Part shown: positions 24,905-31,743 of the stretch, in pieces
Layout: every line of letters begins with the position of its first letter
Position numbering within the stretch: position 1 is the first letter of the stretch
From: Photobacterium sp. CCB-ST2H9
GTDB taxonomy: Bacteria; Pseudomonadota; Gammaproteobacteria; Enterobacterales; Vibrionaceae
Assembly: GCF_023151555.2 (NCBI RefSeq)
Contig: NZ_CP100426.1
Coordinates: 496,001-560,000 of the forward strand
Direction of reading: 5' to 3'
DNA: 64,000 bases
Translations under genes and position numbers: made by a program
The notes under the pieces: generated by a model
Database searches by the model: none
Told to the model about the DNA's origin: nothing
The model's input: only the letters and a program-made list of their open reading frames with translations

Positions 24905-25213
24905 TTATAGTGTTTCATCTACTGAATGAACTTTACTGCGATTCTTCGCTTTATTGAGACATTCTCCATAAAGACTGAGTACTTCGTGTTTTAATGGCCG
25001 AGAAAAATTCGCATCTAATTCAATAATTTCCATCATTAAATCAAGTGCAACTTCAGCTACACCACTTGTGTTTTTTACTACTTGATGGCATTCATCATAA
25101 AGCTCTAAAATTCCGTCTTTTTTACGAGTTATGTTATTGTCCACATTCATGATTATCTTCATCAAATTGTATGAAACTCTCGCCTCAGAAGATAGTTGTT
25201 CTAACTTATCCAT
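24905..25213 (-). CDS. Helical protein with internal duplication, last gene of small-protein operon
   Basis: A 102-residue, all-helical-looking protein built from two similar halves. LMKIIMNVDNNITRKKDG with LELYDECHQVVKN (about 17-49) aligns with LMMEIIELDANFSRPLKH with LSLYGECLNKAKN (about 56-88), each with a Cys at the same place. No family recognised. The ATG at 25213 is certain enough: AAGGAGG stands 6 bases upstream, whereas the longer frame has no ribosome site. It ends just before a bidirectional terminator. Confidence 0.7.
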   Translation of the reverse strand: MDKLEQLSSEARVSYNLMKIIMNVDNNITRKKDGILELYDECHQVVKNTSGVAEVALDLMMEIIELDANFSRPLKHEVLSLYGECLNKAKNRSKVHSVDETL

Positions 25214-25302
25214 ATATTCCTCCTTATAAGAACAATAAATACTAGCAGAAGAATATATATTAATTGTGATCAGGTAGGCACACTGGTTATTCATTTCACT
25301 TT

Positions 25303-25377
25303 CACGACTTTCCCTCCTTTTTTGTATCTGTATCCTTTTTTCAATCTGCCTGTTCTTGAATTAATACCTTTTGCCAT
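25303..25377 (-). CDS. 24-residue basic peptide ORF
   Basis: ATG-started ORF encoding MAKGINSRTGRLKKG and ending YRYKKEGKS. It begins 2 bases after the stop of the 47-residue gene, with AAGGGG 7 bases before the ATG, a better ribosome site than most neighbours. Very basic (nine Lys/Arg), so DNA or RNA binding is possible. Short length keeps confidence low. Confidence 0.45.
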
Positions 25378-25379
25378 GT

Positions 25380-25523
25380 TTACCCCTTAATTTTCTTAAT
25401 CACCAGAGCGGCGACCACAACCACAAACCCAGTCATGATCATAGCGCGTTCTGATACGTCGATTTTGATGGTGACGGGTTCCGGTGTATTCACCGTCCCC
25501 CCGAAATTGGTTGGAATACTCAT
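25380..25523 (-). CDS. 47-residue single-helix membrane protein, coat-like
   Basis: Encodes MSIPTNFGGTVNTPEPVTIK as an N-terminal part, then SERAMIMTGFVVVVAALV and a basic tail IKKIKG. The topology (short polar N-terminus, one membrane helix, basic C-terminus) resembles small filamentous phage coat proteins. Its ATG overlaps the stop of the 41-residue gene (ATGA), so translation is coupled. Either a coat protein of a second phage or satellite, or an unrelated membrane peptide. Confidence 0.55.
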   Translation of the reverse strand: MSIPTNFGGTVNTPEPVTIKIDVSERAMIMTGFVVVVAALVIKKIKG

Positions 25524-25645
25524 AGGGACTGTGTCCGTATTTCCAACACAGTGATACGCCGTTCAATCTTCCACAACAGGGCCAGTAAAACGCCTGCTGT
25601 GGGACTCAGGCCCATCGCTGTAAGTGTTTTGAATAGCTCTATCAC
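25520..25645 (-). CDS. 41-residue membrane peptide
   Basis: GTG-started ORF reading (M)IELFKTLTAMGLSPTAGV, then a hydrophobic segment LLALLWK and a charged helical tail IERRITVLE. The membrane segment plus short amphipathic helix recalls small phage membrane proteins. It lies 22 bases after the DUF3653 stop and overlaps the next ATG by 4 bases. The start codon is uncertain (GGA upstream is weak). Confidence 0.45.
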   Translation of the reverse strand: MIELFKTLTAMGLSPTAGVLLALLWKIERRITVLEIRTQSL

Positions 25646-25667
25646 TTCCAGAAACTGGGGCTTATTT

Positions 25668-26141
25668 TTACCTATGGATTGGTATTTTTCTTAGTTGTCG
25701 TGCTGCTTTGATTATCTTGGCCTTCGTCCGACGGTCACTCTCAGCATCTATCTCCATCAAAGCATTTCCAGTGATGATCCGTTCAGGTGTCATGCTCCAT
25801 CCACCGGGGGTGATGAGCTTATCACGAATGAATCGCCAGCCTCGCCATGCATCATCTATCGTTTCAAGATCACATCCACTGTACATTTTCATGAGTCGCC
25901 TACACTCTGGCGGTATCTCTTGACCTGCGTCCCAACGCGTGATGGTTCTCACAGATTTGAAACATAATTTCGCAGTCTCTGCTCTGCTCAATCCGCACTT
26001 AAATTTTCTAAAAATGTAGTTATCTGAAATTTTTCTGGTCATGGTGTCACTTACTGCAATACTCTCTTGGTGAGCAGTTGCATAGTAACGCCTGTTCATA
26101 TTAGGGTTTACTAAAAAAACTTGCTTAGGCTTGTTTAACAT
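25668..26141 (-). CDS. DUF3653 phage protein with HTH, start codon in dif-like site
   Basis: A 157-residue protein of the DUF3653 type common in Vibrio filamentous phages. It has VNPNMNRRYYATAHQESI, then an HTH-like section (GLSRAETAKLCFKSVRTITR at about 50-69). A conserved WRGWRF follows, with MTPERIITGNALMEID and a basic C-terminus. The ATG at 26141 lies inside the XerD arm of the right dif-like site. A later start (MTRKISDN) is possible, but homologues as recalled include the VNP...NRR..ATAH block. Probably a regulator; it leads the leftward small-protein operon. Confidence 0.75.
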   Translation of the reverse strand: MLNKPKQVFLVNPNMNRRYYATAHQESIAVSDTMTRKISDNYIFRKFKCGLSRAETAKLCFKSVRTITRWDAGQEIPPECRRLMKMYSGCDLETIDDAWRGWRFIRDKLITPGGWSMTPERIITGNALMEIDAESDRRTKAKIIKAARQLRKIPIHR

Positions 26142-26162
26142 AACGTGACCATAATGCGTACT
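26133..26162 (-). other. dif-like site with 8-bp centre, right end of island
   Basis: On the minus strand there is a XerC arm AGTACGCATTA identical to the left site, a centre TGGTCACG of 8 bp, and a XerD arm TTATGTTAAAC (last base differs). The 8-bp centre is 2 bp longer than canonical dif, so this site is probably poorly recombined by XerCD. It resembles the imperfect attachment sites carried by dif-integrating phages. Confidence 0.8.
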
Positions 26163-26219
26163 CAGTTGTTTATTTTATAGATAAGACTCAGCCCACATTG
26201 AATTTACATCATGGTTCAT

Positions 26220-26242
26220 AAAAGCCCGTCACACGGGCTTTT
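26220..26242. terminator. Terminator facing the right island boundary
   Basis: Stem AAAAGCCCGT / ACGGGCTTTT with loop CAC. It lies just downstream of the leftward small Cys-rich gene and 58 bases from the island end. Confidence 0.8.
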
Positions 26243-26248
26243 ATGCGA

Positions 26249-26455
26249 TCAGCTGTTGTGGCAAGGATTACAACAATAATAACAGCCATCAACATTTGAA
26301 TAGATATGACTTGCTTCTGAAACCGCCTCGGCACAATTATCAAACACGCCGAGGTATGTTCTGTTTTCCAGCTTTGGTAAATGAGAGCAACCATCTTGAT
26401 GGACTTCATGCTCACCAGAGTTTTGCGCATGATCGTTCACATAGTAATTTTTCAT
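26249..26455 (-). CDS. Small Cys/His-rich protein of a widespread uncharacterised family
   Basis: A 68-residue protein starting MKNYYVNDHAQNSGEHEVH, with HQDGCSHLP and a C-terminal YYCCNPCHNS. The Cys and His residues suggest a bound metal. I recall similar proteins of 60-70 residues (NYYVN...HEVH..GC..LP....YLG.....C..A) in many bacteria, with no known function. Two adjacent ATGs follow AAGGAAGCAA; the second was chosen. It is the first chromosomal gene right of the island and is convergent with the lipoprotein gene on the left, so dif lay in a convergent gap. Confidence 0.7.
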   Translation of the reverse strand: MKNYYVNDHAQNSGEHEVHQDGCSHLPKLENRTYLGVFDNCAEAVSEASHIYSNVDGCYYCCNPCHNS

Positions 26456-26594
26456 CATTTGCTTCCTTTGACTCGGGTTGGATTGTACTGATGATTTTTC
26501 GTTGCAATACAAATAAGAAGCTATGTTAACGGTTCAGGAACTGACAAATTTCATGGCTTGATTTGTTGAGTTTGATCACTCTTGTTAAAACAAC

Positions 26595-27899
26595 TCAGCA
26601 CTTAGCCACTTGCAATTCATCCAGTCGCGTTGTCCATCGATTAGATCGAAAAGCTTGTCTCATGTGCCAGTTACTGGTTGCAATCACAGAGGCTGGTTTT
26701 AAACCGTTTCTGTAACGGGTATTCAGGTTGTCCGTAATATTCATTAAGTCCCGGCGTTTGGCTTCTTCAAGCGCATCGCCATTGAACATATCTAATTGAA
26801 GTTTGTTTTGGCTGACCGGACTCAGCTCGTCCAGCATCACGCCAATTTTCTGGTATGCATAGCCCGGCCGATACATTTGTGAAAGCTGCGCTTGAGCTGC
26901 AGTAATCAGTTTTTGTGTATCCTGAGTCGGACATATAAGTGGCAAAGCGCTGCTTTTATTATGTTGCGGTAGTTGTTTATAGCGGTTCGTTCGGATGTAA
27001 ATACCGACAATTGATGCCTGACTCCCCTGTTTTCTCAGCTTTTCGCCGGCACGGTGACAGTGAAATGCCAGCGCAGACTGTAATTCCTGCAAGTCAGTGA
27101 TACCGACGCCAAAACTCCGTGTCGACATGATCTGTTTTTTTACTTCGTCGATATCGCCGGGATCAATGCAGCTCACTCCCTGTAGCTCCATCACTGTTCG
27201 GGCTAACCCGACATTCCATAAACGACGCATTGCAGTTACATCCTGAACCGCCAGTTGCCAGGCTGTACTAACCCCAGCCGTTCTCAGGCGAGTTGCCAGT
27301 CTCGCACCAATGCCCCAGATATCCTGTACGTCTGTCTTTTCAAGTAACCAGCGCCGTTGTTGATCGGTTTGAATATGAATCACACTATTGACTCGTTTTT
27401 CGTAATGCTTTGCAGCGGAATTTGCGAGTTTCGCGAGTGTCGGAGATGTGCCGATCCCGACACGAACAGGCAGCCCGAGACGTTGCTTGATGGTTTCAAC
27501 GATATTCTTTCCATATTGAGAAAGTGTTTCAGGTGGTAATCCGTCGAGCCGGATGAAGGCTTCATCAATGGAATATTGTTCAACTTGCGGAGAAAATTCT
27601 GCCAGTTCATCAATAAAACGCCTGCTCATATCAGCGTAAAGGCAATAATTTGAGCTGCGTACTTCCACACCAAGACGTTTGGCTTCACGTTCAATTTTGT
27701 ACCACACTGCCCCACGTTTGATCCCTGCGGCTTTGGCCAGTTCATTGATTGCCACACAACACCCATCATTGTTGGACAGAACAACAACGGGTTTATTGGC
27801 AAGTTTCGGATCAAAGATTTGTTCACAGGAGGTATAAAAGTTTTTGGCATCAACCAGAGCCCAAATCTGACCTGTGTTACCTGGTTTCATTGATTCCAT
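26595..27899 (-). CDS. umuC: UmuC, DNA polymerase V catalytic subunit
   Basis: Y-family translesion polymerase, 434 residues. The N-terminal ALVDAKNFYTSCEQIF and the YSIDEAFIRLDG motif carry the catalytic acids. HhH and little-finger regions follow (KTDVQDIWGIGARLATRL, TRSFGVGITDLQEL). The ATG at 27899 overlaps the umuD stop (TGATG), so the pair is translationally coupled. It makes error-prone bypass synthesis with processed UmuD. Confidence 0.95.
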   Translation of the reverse strand: MESMKPGNTGQIWALVDAKNFYTSCEQIFDPKLANKPVVVLSNNDGCCVAINELAKAAGIKRGAVWYKIEREAKRLGVEVRSSNYCLYADMSRRFIDELAEFSPQVEQYSIDEAFIRLDGLPPETLSQYGKNIVETIKQRLGLPVRVGIGTSPTLAKLANSAAKHYEKRVNSVIHIQTDQQRRWLLEKTDVQDIWGIGARLATRLRTAGVSTAWQLAVQDVTAMRRLWNVGLARTVMELQGVSCIDPGDIDEVKKQIMSTRSFGVGITDLQELQSALAFHCHRAGEKLRKQGSQASIVGIYIRTNRYKQLPQHNKSSALPLICPTQDTQKLITAAQAQLSQMYRPGYAYQKIGVMLDELSPVSQNKLQLDMFNGDALEEAKRRDLMNITDNLNTRYRNGLKPASVIATSNWHMRQAFRSNRWTTRLDELQVAKC

Positions 27900-28285
27900 C
27901 ACCGCTCCAGCAGGTTATGTATATTTCGGGTAACAACCCCAAATATTTCAGAGTCTTCCGGCATAGGAAAAGGCGCCATATTGGGATTCTCGGCTTTCAG
28001 CCACCAGGTGTTATTTTTCCGAATCAGCCGCTTGCAGGTGAACTCATCATAGATACGTGCAATCACAATCCGCCCGGGTAAGACCGCTTCTGCACGGTCA
28101 ACAACCAGCAGATCGCCATCATAAATACCGGCACCTGTCATTGAATCGCCAGCCGCTTTGAGTACAAAGGTGGCATTCGGGTGGCGCACGAGATAATCCA
28201 TCAGCTCCAGCGATTCTTCATGTCCTTCTGCCGGAGAAGGAAATCCGCACCGGACTGATTCAATATAAAAAGGGAATACAGCCAT
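27899..28285 (-). CDS. umuD: UmuD, Pol V accessory subunit / LexA-like autoprotease
   Basis: S24/LexA-type protein, 128 residues. The cleavage site is RCGFPSP (Cys13-Gly14). Catalytic Ser48 lies in AAGDSMTGAG and Lys85 in EFTCKRLIR, 37 residues apart as in E. coli UmuD (Ser60/Lys97). The start is the ATG at 28285 (MAVFPFY) after GAGGG; the longer open frame reads through the operator. A LexA box lies 20 bases upstream. Confidence 0.95.
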   Translation of the reverse strand: MAVFPFYIESVRCGFPSPAEGHEESLELMDYLVRHPNATFVLKAAGDSMTGAGIYDGDLLVVDRAEAVLPGRIVIARIYDEFTCKRLIRKNNTWWLKAENPNMAPFPMPEDSEIFGVVTRNIHNLLER

Positions 28286-28304
28286 GGTTACCCTCTCAAC
28301 GATA

Positions 28305-28320
28305 CTGTATATACAGACAG
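28305..28320. promoter_or_regulatory. LexA (SOS) box of umuDC
   Basis: CTGTATATACAGACAG fits CTG-N10-CAG over 16 bp, with an AT-rich centre. It lies 20-35 bases upstream of the umuD start, where LexA would block the promoter. Confidence 0.88.
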
Positions 28321-28410
28321 TATAATGGTAACCCGGCATCAGGAATAGTCAAAAAATGTGAGAAGCAGTTGAGAAAGAGAGAACAGACCGATTCAGGTAA
28401 ATATGATGAT

Positions 28411-29088
28411 TTAAATCAGTAAGGTCACCACATTGTTGTCCAGAATGCGAAACTGAACATCATAACGTGGTCGAAAAGTCACAGAATTAAGACGACGTAT
28501 CATTCGTAAGCTGAGCGTTTGCGTCTCTGAGTTGAAAGCGACGATCTCTGAATCAAGGAATTCCAGATACTGACGTACCTCCGGGTAAATGGCTTTAAAC
28601 AGGCTCTCTTTGGCTGAGAAAACCAAAGTAAACAATGTCGACCAAGGGAGTTCTTGTTGTTTCAGCAAAGTGCACTCAGCATCATTCAGCAGCATTGACT
28701 GCAGCTGTTCGCATTGTTCTTCCGGAATGATAACTTCCATATCCAGTCCGACCTGAACGTTTTTCTGTTGCCACTTGGCCAGAGCGATTGCAGCTTTGCC
28801 TGTGTGAGAAATGGCGCCAATCACACCTTCCGGCCATACCGGTGCACGATGCTCTCCGATCGGAATCTGGCACGCATCATGCTGAATGGCACACAATGCA
28901 TCCCGAGCGACAATCCGGCCCGCTAAAAATTCTGCCTGACGTTTGGCAACCGAACGTTTGATGCTATCCGGCATCATGATGTTCTGAGCCGTAAACTCAG
29001 CCTCAAGAAAGTATGTGCTGTCGTACTCCCTCAGAATTACTTGTTCGGTTCCAATATTAAGAATTTCGGCCGGAGCAATAAATCGCAT
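28411..29088 (-). CDS. 4'-phosphopantetheinyl transferase (EntD/Sfp superfamily)
   Basis: Transfers the phosphopantetheine arm of CoA to carrier proteins. The 225 residues include the N-terminal RQAEFLAGRIVARDAL block, PVWPEGVIGAISHTGKAAIA, the Mg-binding VGLDMEVI, and the FSAKESLFKAIYP motif, as in EntD. No NRPS or siderophore genes are nearby, so the carrier-protein partner is unknown. No Fur box was recognised upstream. Confidence 0.88.
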   Translation of the reverse strand: MRFIAPAEILNIGTEQVILREYDSTYFLEAEFTAQNIMMPDSIKRSVAKRQAEFLAGRIVARDALCAIQHDACQIPIGEHRAPVWPEGVIGAISHTGKAAIALAKWQQKNVQVGLDMEVIIPEEQCEQLQSMLLNDAECTLLKQQELPWSTLFTLVFSAKESLFKAIYPEVRQYLEFLDSEIVAFNSETQTLSLRMIRRLNSVTFRPRYDVQFRILDNNVVTLLI

Positions 29089-29420
29089 GAATTTATCCTT
29101 TGAATACAGTCTCTTATGTATGACACATCTTGCCAGCCTCTGTGCTGGATTACCACATCCCAGACATTTAAATCATTCAATACGTTCAATCAGGCAATAC
29201 ATTTCAAGCCCTGTACATAAATACAGTGGCGTGTTAGCTTTCAGCCTGATGAATCACTGGGAATTTCATTTCAAATCAGGACCTTCGAATAGCAATTGGC
29301 GCAAATTGTTTTAAAAAACATCAAATCCGTCGCTAATTTAGGGATTTATCCGATTTGCTGTTTATCTTCCCGCTAGACTGGCCGCCTGTTGGAGACAGGG
29401 ACTGGAATTGGAGAATTAGA
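29089..29420. other. Divergent intergenic region, PPTase / SPOR lipoprotein
   Basis: About 330 bases between divergent genes. Short open frames exist but none has a ribosome site or family resemblance. It should hold the promoters of both genes. No operator was identified. Confidence 0.5.
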
Positions 29421-29828
29421 ATGCGAAAAATCATGATGATTTTAGCGCTGTCTGTGCTGAGTGGTTGTGCCTTGCAGCCCGGCCCGCAGTATCAAACCGG
29501 GCAGTGTGTGGGGAAAATGACAACTGAAGAAGCCTACGGGCATTTGGATCCAAACCGATATACCATTCAGGTACTCGCTTTAAGTGAAGAACGTGATATT
29601 CGCGGTTACTTACGTGAAATTCCGGGTCAGGATCCTATCTGGGTGAACTGGAAACATAGCCTTGGTAAAAGCTGGTATGCCGTCATTTACGGTGATTTTG
29701 CAACCAAGCAGGAAGCGAAGCAGCGTATTCAGATGCTGTCTCCTCGTATCTTAGCGCAAGGACCTTTTGTTCGGAGTTTTGCTGAGGTGCAGAACGATAA
29801 GCAAACTGAAGTCTTCCGGATGCGATAA
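29421..29828 (+). CDS. Second SPOR-domain lipoprotein
   Basis: A 135-residue lipoprotein. The signal is MRKIMMILALSVLSGC, with the lipobox LSGC at about 13-16. A SPOR-like domain follows (YTIQVLALSEERD to AQGPFVRSFAEVQ). This domain is clearly paralogous to the one in the gene at 8921-9622: both share (Y/F)T(I/V)QVL.LS, PGQ.P(I/V)W(I/V)N, W(Y)....YG.F and GPFVRS. It lacks the long Ala/Pro linker of its paralogue. The ATG after GGAGAATTAGA at 29421 is preferred to an upstream frame. Confidence 0.82.
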   Translation: MRKIMMILALSVLSGCALQPGPQYQTGQCVGKMTTEEAYGHLDPNRYTIQVLALSEERDIRGYLREIPGQDPIWVNWKHSLGKSWYAVIYGDFATKQEAKQRIQMLSPRILAQGPFVRSFAEVQNDKQTEVFRMR

Positions 29829-29832
29829 AAAG

Positions 29833-29859
29833 AATGCGCTCAGTCTAGCTGAGCGCATT
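29833..29859. terminator. Bidirectional terminator, SPOR lipoprotein / etfA
   Basis: Ten-bp stem AATGCGCTCA / TGAGCGCATT with a 7-base loop between convergent genes. Confidence 0.85.
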
Positions 29860-29878
29860 TTCTGTTCAGTTTCGTGCT

Positions 29879-30808
29879 TCAGAGTGAATCAATCAGCTCT
29901 GGCAGAATTTCAAATAAATCTCCCACCAAGCCGTAGTCGGCAACTTCGAAAATCGGCGCCTCAGGATCCTTGTTGATCGCGACGATCACTTTTGCATCTT
30001 TCATACCGGCTAAGTGCTGAATTGCTCCCGATATCCCGACTGCAATATATAGCTCAGGCGCAACGATTTTACCTGTCTGACCAACTTGTAAATCATTGGA
30101 TACAAACCCTGCATCGACAGCTGCACGGGATGCTCCGACTGCACCACCAAGTTTGTCTGCTAATTGTTCAATTAACGCAAAGTGCGCTTTATCTCCCAAT
30201 CCTCGCCCACCGGATACCACCACCCGGGCTACAGGTAACTCCGGACGATCACTTTCTGTTACTTCACAGGAGATATATGCCGACAAAGATGTTTCAATCG
30301 CTTTATCCAGCGGAGTGATTGTGGAGCGCACGCCTGCCTCAGGTGCAGCCTCAAAAGAAGACGTTCTGATTGTCATCAGAATTTTACTGTCTGTTGATTT
30401 CACTCTCGCCAGCGCATTCCCGGCGTACACGGGACGGATAACGGTATCTGCAGATTCAATACTGATCACATCAGCAAACATCCCAACGCTTAGTAATCCT
30501 GCGACCCTTGGCAATACATTTTTCCCGGTCGTTGTTGCCGCCATCAGGATATGAGAATAATCACCAGAAAGTTCAGCGATCAACGCGGACATGTTTTCAG
30601 CCAACCAGTGTTCATAGACCGGATGATCAACGAGTAACACTTCACTTACACCATCGATACCAGCAACAGTTTCTGCAACCGAACCACACTGATGACCGGC
30701 GACCAGCACTTTGCACTCTGCATAAATGGCCTGGCTCGCCTGAATCACTTTTGCTGTCTCAGGAGCCAGCACCTGGTTATTGTGTTCAGCAACAATAAGT
30801 ACACTCAT
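29879..30808 (-). CDS. etfA: Electron transfer flavoprotein alpha subunit
   Basis: FAD-binding ETF alpha chain, 309 residues. The C-terminal FAD domain has RVVVSGGRGLGDKAHF, then VGASRAAVDAGF, VGQTGKIVAPELYIAVGISG and a terminal INKDPEAPIFEVADYGLVGD, the ETF-alpha signature. It overlaps etfB by 4 bases. ETF accepts electrons from acyl-CoA dehydrogenases and passes them to the ETF-quinone oxidoreductase encoded divergently next door. Confidence 0.96.
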   Translation of the reverse strand: MSVLIVAEHNNQVLAPETAKVIQASQAIYAECKVLVAGHQCGSVAETVAGIDGVSEVLLVDHPVYEHWLAENMSALIAELSGDYSHILMAATTTGKNVLPRVAGLLSVGMFADVISIESADTVIRPVYAGNALARVKSTDSKILMTIRTSSFEAAPEAGVRSTITPLDKAIETSLSAYISCEVTESDRPELPVARVVVSGGRGLGDKAHFALIEQLADKLGGAVGASRAAVDAGFVSNDLQVGQTGKIVAPELYIAVGISGAIQHLAGMKDAKVIVAINKDPEAPIFEVADYGLVGDLFEILPELIDSL

Positions 30809-31557
30809 GAGATCACCTTGGCTTCATTTTTTAGTTTGTCGACGAGCTCTGCAACTGAGCTGACTTTCTCTCCGCCTTTTCGGGCAGCAGGTGTCATGAC
30901 TTCTAAAACTTCATGATACTGTGACAGCGTCACACCAAGTGTTTCTAAAGAAATCACCTCAAGCGGTTTCTGTTTCGCTTTCATAATATTCGGCAACGAG
31001 GCATAGCGAGGTTCATTGAGACGGAGATCTGTGCTGATGACAGCTGGCAAGTTCAGCTTCACGGTCTCAAGACCTCCATCAACTTCCCTTGTCACGTTCA
31101 CCTGACGATCCGTGACTTCAATTTGAGAGGCAAAAGTCCCTTGTGGCAAATTTGCGATGGCTGCCAGCATTTGGGCGACCTGATTATTGTCGGAATCAAT
31201 CGACTGTTTACCCAAAATCACCAGATCTGGTGATTCATTTTTCATGACGGCGTGGATAATACCGGCAACATTCAGTGGCTCAATCTGGGCTGGCGCCTCA
31301 ATATGAATTGCCCGGTCTGCTCCTAACGCCAGTGCAGCACGTAACTGTTCCTGACAGACAGTTTCACCGGCCGACATCACAATCACTTCAGTGGCAATAC
31401 TCGCCTCTTTCAGCCGAACTGCTTCTTCAACCGCAATTTCGCAAAATGGGTTCATCGCCATTTTTACGTTATTTTGTTCAACGCCAGAACCATCAGATTT
31501 CACTCGAATCTTCACGTAAGGGTCTATTACCCTTTTTATTGCAACCAATACTTTCAC
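30805..31557 (-). CDS. etfB: Electron transfer flavoprotein beta subunit
   Basis: ETF beta chain, 250 residues, beginning MKVLVAIKRVIDPYVKIRVK. It carries MAMNPFCEIAVEEAVRLKE, LGADRAIHI and the AMP-binding segment VILGKQSIDSDNNQVAQML. The ETF-beta signature VEREVDGGLETV-like segment is VTREVDGGLETVKLNLPAVI. First gene of etfBA, divergent from ETF-QO across about 190 bases that must hold both promoters. Confidence 0.96.
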   Translation of the reverse strand: MKVLVAIKRVIDPYVKIRVKSDGSGVEQNNVKMAMNPFCEIAVEEAVRLKEASIATEVIVMSAGETVCQEQLRAALALGADRAIHIEAPAQIEPLNVAGIIHAVMKNESPDLVILGKQSIDSDNNQVAQMLAAIANLPQGTFASQIEVTDRQVNVTREVDGGLETVKLNLPAVISTDLRLNEPRYASLPNIMKAKQKPLEVISLETLGVTLSQYHEVLEVMTPAARKGGEKVSSVAELVDKLKNEAKVIS

Positions 31558-31743
31558 AAGCTGCTCCTTTGCAAATCAATAAGATAGAAAAAGAAACACG
31601 GCCTGCTGCTTATTCGCCCAACAACTTAAACAGGCTTATCAGCCGATGAGGTGTGTTTCATAAAGTGTGGTTCGGGTTTACGTTTACGTCAACTGGACTA
31701 CAGTTAGTCTTAGACAAATGGGATTGGAGTAATAGGATTGGGC

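Larger units (their letters stand above)
16457..26162. mobile_element. dif-integrated filamentous phage (inovirus) island, about 9.7 kb
   Basis: Integrative mobile element using XerC/XerD (IMEX type). It is bounded by a canonical dif at 16457-16484 and a dif-like site with an 8-bp centre at 26133-26162, both in the same orientation. The left half has inovirus gene order: divergent repressor, Rep, ssDNA-binding protein, small coat proteins, pIII, pVI-like DUF2523 and Zot. The right half contains an AT-rich cargo gene, DUF3653 fragments and a small-protein operon. Flanking chromosomal genes are convergent with terminators facing the site, as expected for dif. The right half may come from a second, decayed integration. 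Confidence 0.85.
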
